64,000 bases of DNA from Takakia lepidozioides. Taxonomy: Eukaryota; Streptophyta; Takakiopsida; Takakiales; Takakiaceae. Below the pieces are notes generated by a model that did not search any database, was not told the DNA's origin, and saw nothing but the letters and a program-made list of their open reading frames with translations. Positions 54,536 to 64,000 of this stretch are shown piece after piece; the stretch's first letter is position 1; each line of letters opens with the position of its first letter. Location of the stretch: NCBI GenBank assembly GCA_030704615.1, contig CM060734.1:24924001-24988000 (forward strand). Reading direction: 5' to 3'. The position numbers were made by a program, and so were the translations under genes.

Positions 54536-56010
54536 AATAACTGGACCCGTATTGCAGGCCGAACATTTGGACTCACTTTTGGAGCCCCTTGGCAAGAAGT
54601 CTGTGGCATTTTTGGAGCCCAGGGTGGTGTTAGCTTACCTAAAGATACATTAGTCGCTGTCTGCACAATTGAGAAGGCTAATTCGATTATCAATAAGCTC
54701 CTAGAGGAGGGGCACCTGTCTGAACTAGCGATTGTTGTGATAGATCAGCTTCATGTGGTGGGTGATGGTTTAATCAACTGTGCGATCTGTTCACTTCTGC
54801 TTCTAGCTGTTGCTTCCTTCATTCTCAATGACAATGTTTTCTGATTGGTTCTTGAATCACGCAAAGTGAGCCGTCTTCAAAACTTCTGCTACAATTATTA
54901 TATTCTATCGTTGCATTGGCAGTGTATTGCTGTTGAAATATGCAGGATGGAAATATGCAGGTTGGGGACAAGGACCGAGGATACTTGTTGGAGCTGCTGC
55001 TGACAAAGCCAAGGTATGCAACTGGTGATGGAGAGCCTGTTTCTACAGTCAGCAACCGTAGCGGAGTCACAACTAGTAATGCAGGGTGTAACAGCGGCTT
55101 GCAGATAGTCGGCATCAGTGCCACCATTCCCAACGTAGCTGCCATTGCTGCTTGGCTTCAGGTACGTTCCTTGCTATGCATTTGAGGTTAGCATTCCTAG
55201 ATACATGTTGTAAAATGAATTCTCTCTATTGAGGAACAGTTGTTTGTGATGAGGGTACTAGTTTATTCAACAGACACTCTGGGATCAGAGAGAGAGTACT
55301 TGATCTTCTATGTAGGGGTAGTCCATGTGCCCACGTTTTCTCCATTTTACCCAAACTGGATGTATCAAATCTAATGATGGTTGATAATGTTAACCTGCAG
55401 GCTGGACATTATGAGACAACATTTCATCCAGTACCTCTGGAGGAGTTCTTAAAAGTTGGGAATACTATCTACAATGAGAAGATGGAAGTTGCCACATGAT
55501 TAGGAATGGTGCGAACCTTGGTGGAAAAGATCCTGATCACGTTGTGGAATTATGCAGTGAGGTAACTATTGATTGGCTGGTGTGGTTGTGTGCCATAATA
55601 TCATGCTCTATGTGTGCATTCGTAAGATCCTCGTGCTTGAGTAAGCAAAACCTGTCACTGGCAGTGTCACTGTTTGATGCCTCAAAAGCTAGCAAATGTT
55701 CCTGTGATAGTCTAGATGCCTGCCAGTTGCTGATACAGTACCATAGGTAAGCAGGTAGTGACAGAAGGGCACTCAGTATTGCTGTTCTGCTCCAGCCACA
55801 AAAGGTGTGAGACCTCAGCTCGCCACATCGCGAAATTCTTGCCACCTTTTTTGGCCTTTGACAAAAGAAAATGCAAGTGGTTATAAGGATGGGGATGCGG
55901 CTGTGGAGGAGTTACGGAAGTCACCAGCTGGCTTAGACCCCATCTTGGCAGAAACCCTTCCAGCTGGTGTTGCATACCACCATGCAGGCCTTAGGGTAGA
56001 TTCTCTCTTT
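54536..56010 (+). pseudogene. DNA polymerase theta (TEBICHI/POLQ) helicase domain remnant
   Basis: Exon-like pieces in order: [20 protein letters not shown] with [20 protein letters not shown] and LHVVGD (DEAH-type box; D-Q here instead of D-E); DKDRGYLLELLLTKPRYATG and GLQIVGISATIPNVAAIAAW (SAT motif III); [71 protein letters not shown] with VAYHHAGL (motif V). This matches plant Pol theta helicases, which act in end-joining repair. GT-AG-like intervals separate the pieces. The DEAH glutamate is replaced, the last two pieces are in different frames, and no polymerase domain is seen, so it is a remnant. Confidence 0.8.
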
Positions 56011-57716
56011 GCTCTTTTGTAACCTCTCACCGCTGCATCACTCAAGTTCGTTGTGATGATGCCTGCACTATAGTATATGGTATTGCTCTAGGTGCTCCAC
56101 AAATGGCAATCCACCCTTCCAGTTGTTTTCTCCATGGTTTGAGATGAAGACAACATTGGGTTGGTTTCTGTCTGCAGCATTTTAACTCGATGGATCTCTA
56201 CAGGTTAGGTTTGCATTTCCCTTATAGCAATCCTCTGGTCAGTTTGAGTAGGGAGAGCACAAGGCTTGGGAATTGGAAGGACGAGAGAGGGGTACATCTC
56301 TCTGACTATGTTCCTGCAGAAAGTCCTATTTGAGCATGATGCCTCCTCGTAGGTCTTCTGTTATCTGTAGTCTGCCAGGTTGAAGGGTCTGCTGAGCCTA
56401 CATACATGGGCTCACCAAAGCATCAGATTGACTAGTCATTGAAGGAGTTACAATTAGTAAGCAATTTATGAATGAGGAGCAAGGATTCCTTAGTGAGAAT
56501 GGTGTGGCATGCGGTGGGACAGGCAGGGTTATAGCAATGGATTTAAATGAAGGGCGGCTGTGTATGGTCACAGAGGCCGCCCAGCAGCAGGGCGTGGATG
56601 ACATTGTCGCTTCATGCCACAGTTATGACCTTCATGATTTTGCGATGCCCATGAATCCTTTAGTTAAATTTTGCTGATGTTTAGCCATTCCTTTTCTTTT
56701 CCAACCATCTGTGGGAAGTTACAGACTGGGCCATGGTTTTGTTAGGTTTTAGTCCACATAGGGCAGTCTTCAAGACTTGAAGCTTAGAGAGCTTGCATGA
56801 ATGTTCAAATTTAGGAATTTGGGATCTCTTGTTGACATTTGTAGTGTATTGCTACAAAATGGTTGTAAACAAAACGTTTACACAGTTTAATGATTGACTA
56901 CATGGTCGCATTTGTCACTATTGTCTTCCATTGTAGTGATTTGATAAGTGTTATGGAGTTAAATATATATGAGAAACTCATAGATTGTGGACAGTTGTAT
57001 GTTTCATGCATGTGTGGTGAAATGGCTTCATTGTTTAGCTCCCACTATTCAGTTAATGTGTAGTGAAATCTTTTCTTAATCATAGTGATGTGTTCTTTTC
57101 CTACACTTGCAACCTCCCAATTTCACTATGTAGTACTACACAAAACTAGAACTCTAGACTGCCAATTCACTATACAGTACTACACAAAACTACAACTCGT
57201 ATTCATATATTCTTTATCACCAAATAAGATTGTGACACATGGCGTGAACTACCTCACTATATGCTCACCTCTATAGCAGTGGAATGTATTCTTCATTCCT
57301 AGTGATATGATTCCATATTTCACTACATAGTGATCCATGAGCTTTCAGTGCTGACTGAATAGTGAATGTATAAACTACTCATAGTGTTGATGATCACCAT
57401 CATAATATGTGATTATCTGCCATGTGGCTATTGTAGTGAAGTTGTTCACTATATGGGTAGTGAAACATTTTACTATCCATAATCCATCTATCTAGAATTG
57501 GTGGGCTCCACCACAGTGAAATATTTTCACTGGCACATTCGACTGTCCTTCCTACTTCACTGCATGCCCGAAACAACTCGCCCTTTGTCACTATCTGGTT
57601 TTTTGGTAAAAATGGTACTTTCGACTATTTTGGCAGTGAAACAGACAGTCAAAAATCCCGCATCATGTTGTAGTTCGGTGGGGGGTGAGCCTACCTTTGA
57701 AACTTCTATGGGCTAA
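56011..57716. other. Non-coding, AT-rich, CACTA-word repeats
   Basis: No gene recognised. TAGTACTACACAAAACTA occurs twice in tandem near 57128-57193, and CACTAT/ATAGTG words are frequent from 56900 to 57600, suggesting one or more decayed short inverted-repeat elements. Confidence 0.35.
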
Positions 57717-60360
57717 CTAACCAAAGGAAACAATTTGAAGTGGGACAAGTTCTTCAAGCAAATGGCATTTACATTTGCGCTGGGCGGGACACCTGGGAAA
57801 CTCCACACAAGCTAGTTGGGGTGTCAGTGGCTACAAATGATTCGGTAAGATGTGTGCTCTCAAGGCAGCCGCGGGTAAGCATGGACAGAAAGGTGTGGAT
57901 TCTTTGTCCGTGATTTTTTGTGTGACAAGTGTGAAATCATTAGCAAGGAACTTCGGTATGAACATAGTATCTGGCTGAGACTAAAATTGACGGGCGGTGT
58001 GAGGGCTAAGGACCTCTTTGTGGGCTGTGTCTACATGCCTACCAAGAGAACCTTAGTGTTGCATCAACTTCAAAGACGTCAAGCTGGACTGTGCTGAGTT
58101 CCTCAACATAGGCAATGTGGTCTCGTTCGGGGATTTTCATGCCCGGGTGGGCAAGGATCAACAACAAGAAGATGTAATAGGGCATTTTGGTGAGGATGAG
58201 CAGAACTCAAATGGACAAAGACGTATCAACTTGATGGTAGAACTTCAGCTTCTGTCCTTGATCAATAAGTCCTTCGAAGACCCTTTGCAGTGGACTCCTG
58301 AAAAACTGGGTGGCGGTCCATTGTTGATTATCTTGTTGTGGATAAGGAATTGTTCCCCCAGTGTGCCGAAGTGGTGGCGAACCAATATTGGATGTTCTGA
58401 CCACTTCTTATGGACCGAGATCAAAAGGTGTTTTCTTAACCCCAAGAGATCTGTTATGCAAAAGTGGCACATAGAAAAATTCCAGATGGAAGTGGTCCAG
58501 ACCTCCCACCCTCTCCCACACTTTATCCAAACAGCAAAGTCGAACGAGCGGTGGATTCTTGGGAGAGATTCGTCACCTATGCGGCTGACAAGATCATTGG
58601 GACGAAACTAATTGTCTGTGATAGAGCAGAAAATTGGTGGACAATGAGATCAAGCTCAAGATTGCTGAGAGACGGGCACTTTGTATAAACTGCTGTAGTA
58701 TTAAAAACGACAAAGATCTGTTGTCTGGATCCTACCAATTGCGCAACGATGTCAACCAGCTTGTAAAAGCTCATAAGAAAGTTAACTGGGAAAAGACGGT
58801 GTACCGAGACATTAACTTGAACCACCATGGTGGTAATGATAAGAGATTCTGGTTGGCCTTACAACGATAGTACAAGCCAAATAGAATGGCCAGCAAGTAC
58901 ACGCTTCAAGGAATCATAAGGGTGCAGTGGTGACCTCAATGGTTGACATTGTCAAAACCTTTGAAACACACTAGTTACAGCCTTCTGGGCTGTGAATCTA
59001 ACTCAAACAGTGAGGGGCCTTCTAAAGACTGGAAGAAAAAAGTAGAAACAACTGTTCCTAACTGCAGGACAGCCCTGATGAACTGGAGTATATCTCAAAG
59101 GATTACAACGCACCATTAGTTCTTCTGGCGTTGTGGAATCTGTAAAGCATCGCTTATATAAAGCAGGGGGGCTTGTTGGCATTGTCAATGAGCTAATTAA
59201 GTATGGTGGTGACCCTATGATACAGGCCCTTGCCCTTCTCTACTTGGCAGACTGAAGTGATCCCCTTTTGTTGGAAACAGGGAGTCATTGTCAACCTGTA
59301 TAAGAAAGGCGACAGAGAAGAGCCTGGGACTTATCGTGGTATCATGCTTCTTAGAGCAGTTGGCAAACTATTCTTTAGGATTATGAGCACCCATCTCGAC
59401 GTTGATCTGGAGACTAGAGGTGGTTTTCATGAAGGCCAGTTTGGAGACTGCACATAAGTATTTTCACTCAAGTCAGATCATCCAGGGAAGGAAAACAGAA
59501 GGAAAGTTCACTTTTGTCTTCTTCCTGGATGTCAGAAAGGCTTATGACACAGTATGGCGTAACGGGCTGTGGCTCCGGCCTTGGTCTTTTGCGTTCAGGG
59601 GAAAGATGTGCAGGATGGCCCACGAGCTTTATGCAAACGCCAAAAGTTGTGGTACGGTCAATGGACAGAAGTCTAACACACTTATCTTGGTGTTGAGTTT
59701 GCCTCCAACTGTAACTGGGATGCGCATATACAAAAAGTGATTAATACTAAAGTCAAAAGACCATGCTTTGCAAAGTTATAAGGTCTGCCTTGGAGTACAC
59801 ATCTGCTGTGTGGGTTGACAATTCGAACCATGCTAAATCTCTAGAATCCATTCAGTCCGCGGTGCTCGAAGAAAGCATGTCGGCTTGTTCTACCAGCTAA
59901 TGTGGCTGTTCAGTGAGTTCGGCATACCTCCCTTAAGATCTCAACGCGATGAATTCAAGGTCAGATGGTGGGGTCAGTTGAATCGCATCCCTAATACCAG
60001 ACACCCTAAGATAATCGAAGCTATTTCGTGCAAGCAAGACCGTCCTGTTACACAGGCCAAGTCTTGGCAGAAAATGGTAGAAGAGATTTTCAAGTACTCC
60101 TGAAGAATTGACCCTACTGGATGAAGTTGACCTGGTGGGCCATGTCTGATGGCCAGAGATTGTCTGATGAAATATAAAGTTAGGCATAAAACTTCCCAGA
60201 GCTTGTTTCCAGTCTCTGACATGGGCGAGGCCCTTAAGGATGATCTCAAGGGCCTACCTACCCCTGGCACTAGACTGAAATTAAGACTCGGGGTAGGAAG
60301 CCTACCTTTGAACAATAAACAGATGCAGAGAGGAAGAGGAGATTGTGATTGCCCAATATG
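57717..60360 (+). pseudogene. LINE (non-LTR retrotransposon), decayed
   Basis: Endonuclease-like VSFGDFHARVGKDQ (GDFNARxG motif) near 58117. Reverse-transcriptase motifs follow: IVNLYKKGDREEPGTYRGIM, LRAVGKLFFRIM, GGFHEGQFG and FVFFLDVRKAYDTVWRNGLW near 59290-59570. The 3' part has FKVRWWGQLNRIP, RHKTSQSLFPVSDMGEALKD and DLKGLPTPGTRLKL. It is broken by many stops and frameshifts. The catalytic YADD-type box is not found. The 3' end is shared with 51181-51690. Confidence 0.75.
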
Positions 60361-61726
60361 AGGTTTTCCGTGACGTTGTAAAGTACCATCTCCTTTCATT
60401 TCTGCCCTGTGAATCCTCTTATATCCCTTCCTCACAATGTGTGTGTGTGCAGTATTCTATGTGATTATATGGGTCTGGGCAGCTTGCTACTGATTGTGTG
60501 CAAGACACAAACTGGCATAAATGCCTTGGAGGAAAGGGACAGGAATGGCCAACCTATGCAGAACAGGGCTCTTCGAGCTATCTGTAGCTACAAGATCTCT
60601 GGAACATATGATGCACAGGCTCTTTCTGATGTGCGGTAAGGAGCAATCACCAGCTTACATCCACAGTATGCAAGTATAGATGGCAGAAGCTGGTGGAATT
60701 GATAACTTGACAAAATAGAGATTTTTTGTGAAATTTGATATAGATATCTGCTGAGGCCTGAGGTGAATGAATGCTGTCTGGGCCTCTCCTAACTACACTT
60801 TTTGAATTTTACACTTCTTATACATCTGCACTATAGGTGTACCATCACAACAATGGATTGCAGGTCAAGCCATTTTACAAGAGGGTTTAGCATAGGCTTG
60901 CCGATGTCTGTCTATGGTTAGACTGTGAGCTATGCTTATGCAGCAAAGTCTAGATGAGTTGACAAACTAGTACGTGGGGTCTCTAACACCAATCAGAGTT
61001 CATGGATTTATGCAGAACAATCATAACAATGCTTAAGTGTAAGATGGCTTGATGAAGGGCTTTTCCAGTCTCTAGGTCTGCAAAAAGTCAATTCTGCCTG
61101 GATTGGACTGTTTTGAGTTTTTGTCAATGCTTTTACTAGCTATCTCACCAACACTAGAATGCACATTGTACTGAATTTTTGTGTGCGCTTGGTGGTTTGT
61201 TTCTCAGGCCATACACTGGACGTGTAAATAGAAGTCATCCACAGTTGCTACTGGAGATAGAACCCCCTTAATCATGTGCAATGGTGAGAAGTAGAAGCCC
61301 CCAGGTTTTTTAGGCTTTGCTGTCAATCTGCTGCATTTGAAGGAGGAACATCTGCACCTTTGAGGATTGATTTATTCTTCGGTTTCAGTAGGTCTGTTGT
61401 GTGTTGTTGTGTTGTCCCATTTGATCTCTGTTCCTCGAGTGGGTGCAAATTTTTTAGCTCCTTCTTTCTCTCATCCTTTGTGCAAGGGATGGGGTTGGAT
61501 TTGGTGTTGTTCTACTTTGTTGTACGACATTGTCCCAACAGCCCTTTGGGCCTTTGTAGACATTGTGAATTGCTTACCCACAATTGTAGGAGGTACATGC
61601 AAGTACCTTTGGAGCAATTGATGAAACTGAGTGTTAATTCTGGCTCATCAATAGGCTCAGCCCGTAATCATGGATCAAACATCATATTCTAGCAGAATTT
61701 TGTAGGTACTCATGATTCATTTTTTG
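60361..61726. other. Non-coding or intronic, no gene assigned
   Basis: A short frame (60480-60639, GINALEERDRNGQPMQNRAL) is exon-like but unassigned. The rest is intron-like T-rich sequence. Confidence 0.3.
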
Positions 61727-63330
61727 GCAGACATACATTGACTGTGTACACCTGAAGAAGGCAGAGAAGTCACGCATGCAAGCTGAAGACCCTTTGGAGA
61801 TAAACAAAAGTAGTGATACCTATGCTTCTTTCCATGAGGGTGATAGCTCTGATGTTGCTTATGAGGCAGAGGTATATGTCTATCTTTATCAGGTGACAAC
61901 TTAATGGAGGAGTTGGTGGCTCAATATATCCTCTTCCCTCTCTCTGTCTCTCCCTTCCCCCGGTCACCCACCAGAGCATATCTATATCCCTATCACACTC
62001 GGTATGTTCTCTCCCTGTCTAACTGGTGATTGACTGTCCTGATTGCTGGTCGTTATACACTAACTTCAAACATTTCATTATCATTGTGCAGTTGTGTCCA
62101 TGTATAATGTCATCTGTGTATCTGAGTATTTCTGCAACCCTATTGCAGATAGTAAAATTGAAAGAGCTCTCTCAGTTACCTGACATCTATGAAAGACTCG
62201 CAAGATCACTGGCCCCGAGCATTTGGGAGCTTGAAGACATAAAAAGGGCCTTCTTTGTCAGGTGTGTATTGTCCCTTGCAGATGTTTCATTTCTAGAGTT
62301 TCCCAATGTTAAATCCATGACATCCTTGGAAACAAATTGGAGTACACAGGAGATAATGAAGCTCAAGGGGAGTGTACATCATCATGTTAACTATCTGACA
62401 AGGGTATTGGGCAGCAGCTCATGACGGCAAAGGAGATCTAAGGGGCAATGGGAAACAATGAGTCTGATAAGAACAAAGGATTAGTCTGGAAACCATGTTG
62501 ATCATGGAAAACCTAACTTGTTCATGTTGGTGGCCTGTCACAGCTTTTTGGTGGTTCTGTGAAAAGATTGTCATCGAGGGCATCGTTCACAGGAGATATT
62601 AATGTGCTGCTGGTTGGGGACCCTGGAACCAGCAAGTCACAGTTGCTCCAGTATGTGCACAAGATAGCGCCCCGTGGTATCTACACGAGTGGGCAGGGGA
62701 AGCTCAGCTGTTGGGTTGACAGCATACGTGACCAAGGACCCAGAAACTCGAGAGACTGTAGCATGCAGGTCCAAAGGCAAGAAGCTCTTGACCTTCCAAC
62801 ACTCACAGCATACATCACCTTTGCCCGCCAACACATTCACCCCAAACTTTCTGATGAAGCTGCCGAGGATCTTATTAACGGCTATGTTGCCATGCGCCGC
62901 AAGGGGAACTTTCCTGAGAGCAGAAAGAAGGTGGGTAGATTCATCTGACACTGCTGTAAGTACATGGAGTGTCGTCAACTTTCTTCTATGGTAAAAGGCA
63001 TGTGAGGTAGCGTTAGTTGTATTTCACCTCTGTTTGCAAACCAATGCTTTGAAAGGTTTTGAAAACAAGAACAGTGATTGATGAAGACGGGTCATTGCAG
63101 GCAACTTACTGCCTGCTGAAATGCAATATAGAAGTGCAACATTAGCATGTCTATAATGGTCAGTGCCCTTTCCCCACTTGGTTTTCAGAGCTGGCTGACC
63201 CGTCACCATGTTGTATTGCATCTGGTCACAGGTGATAACTGCCACACCACGGCAGCTGGAAAGTATGATTCGCATCAGTGAGGCCCTTGCAACACGCATT
63301 CGTTTCTTTGAAGTGGTGGGTGGACGTCTC
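61727..63330 (+). pseudogene. MCM4 replicative helicase remnant
   Basis: Exon-like pieces in the order of plant MCM4: YIDCVHLKKAEKSRMQAEDP (61730); KLKELSQLPDIYERLARSLA and PSIWELEDIKR (62155); [20 protein letters not shown] with [20 protein letters not shown] (Walker A) and PRGIYTSG (62545); [54 protein letters not shown] (63238). A one-base insertion near 62695 shifts the frame in the GRGSSAVGL segment. The Walker B, sensor 1 and arginine-finger part is entirely missing between about 62762 and 62790. It cannot make an active MCM subunit. Confidence 0.85.
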
Positions 63331-63352
63331 CCTCCCTCCCTCCCTCCCTCTT
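63327..63352. repeat. (CCCT)n microsatellite
   Basis: About six consecutive CCCT units after the MCM4 remnant. Confidence 0.7.
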
Positions 63353-63544
63353 GTGTTGGGCACTGATTACAGTTAAGGGTGTGAGTTAATAGTACACATG
63401 ATGATCTAAGACAGATACTGTGAACCTTTTCCACGGTAGCACTTGACCGGTCAAAAGAGTGATAAGTTATAGCTTTTGCTTATTTCCAGATTTCTCTTTT
63501 ACTTGCAGATGAAGCTTGGATATGTGTCAAGGGTGCATCCAAAG

Positions 63545-64000
63545 GACAATTATAATCAGTAGCTCTACAGACTTTAAACCAAGGAGGCATTCAGATACCT
63601 ATGTCTGTCTCTTGCTTAAGTGCATCAAGATGAAAGGTCTGGAAGCTGGAAAGCAGGTGCACACGCACATTATCCAAAGTGGATTCACGCCAAATGTTTT
63701 TCTACTCAACACCCTTGTCAACATGTACGTTAAGGGCGGGAGCATCATGGATGCTCCAAGCATTCAACAGAATGCCTCAACGATCTTGATCACGTGGAAT
63801 ATAATGTTGGCAGGATTTACCAAGCATGGGTGTGGTAGGAATGCTTTTGAGACCTATGAGCAGATTCTGCGCAAAGGGGTGAAGCCCAACCACATCAGAT
63901 TTGTTTTGCAATGCGTGTGCAAGCCTGGGAGCTCTGGAAAAGGGGAAAGAGGTCCATGGTGACATCGTCAAAGCTGGAATTGTACCATATGTCATTCATA
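63545..64000 (+). pseudogene. PPR protein fragment, copy 2 (runs off the window)
   Basis: KQVHTHIIQSGFTPNVFLLN, NMYVKGGSIMDA, ITWNIMLAGFTKHGCGRNAF and EQILRKGVKPNHIRF: pentatricopeptide repeats nearly identical in DNA to 15001-15500. A frame break occurs near 63910, where LEKGKEVHGDIVKAGIVPYV continues in another frame. This copy lacks the insertion that interrupts copy 1 at about 15290. Confidence 0.8.

Noticed and set aside
56900-57600. CACTA-superfamily transposon suspected from repeated CACTA/TAGTG words
   Set aside because: No terminal inverted repeats with a 3-bp duplication could be defined and no transposase is present.

Overview
The window looks like nuclear DNA of a green plant, most likely a non-seed streptophyte (charophyte alga, bryophyte, lycophyte or fern). 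The evidence is a plant-type TTTAGGG tract, a fragment of the plant photolyase-like protein PHR2, plant-style pentatricopeptide (PPR) fragments, spliceosomal GT-AG introns, Mutator-like (MULE) transposases with a GCM1/WRKY-type zinc region and a SWIM end, and Ty3/gypsy chromoviruses. I cannot name the species. No conventional intact host gene was found: this is deeply nested mobile DNA with captured or decayed host gene pieces.

Layout. 1-2529 is the 3' end of a Ty3/gypsy chromovirus with chromodomain and LTR. It sits in an antisense gag (2530-2952) whose other half reappears at 39084-40330. The gag is split by a composite insertion at 2953-39083, flanked by GTTC on both sides and bounded by related LTRs. 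Inside this are: a nine-exon, frame-consistent gene (5700-10069) for a ParB-like plus amino-methyltransferase protein; an array of 20-bp palindromes (10208-11177); two divergent paralogous genes (11529-13226); a PPR fragment; a decayed MULE transposase (15997-19170, minus); a 10-mer array and a ~120-bp minisatellite; a second, inverted and rearranged copy of the methyltransferase gene (23018-26805) next to a transposase tail; a PHR2 fragment; and a Ty3/gypsy element (about 29.7-39.08 kb) that carries a C5-cytosine DNA methyltransferase between protease and reverse transcriptase and ends in a PHD finger.

From 40.6 kb there is an Athila-like LTR carrying an F-box ORF plus a gag piece, a second palindrome array with another flank but the same core (42.7-43.55 kb), a third MULE transposase copy broken by a CACAGCC-type satellite, repeats, and AT-rich DNA. 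From 51.2 to 63.3 kb two LINE fragments, a decayed DNA polymerase theta (TEBICHI-like) helicase and a decayed MCM4 alternate. A second PPR fragment nearly identical to the first closes the window.

Two chromatin-modifying mobile systems stand out: a retrotransposon with its own cytosine methyltransferase writer and PHD reader (decayed here), and a DNA-element cassette pairing a ParB/amino-methyltransferase protein with element-specific palindromes that also lie in the gene's own introns. The methyltransferase gene at 5700-10069 has a consistent reading frame through all nine exons and is the best candidate for a functional gene here.
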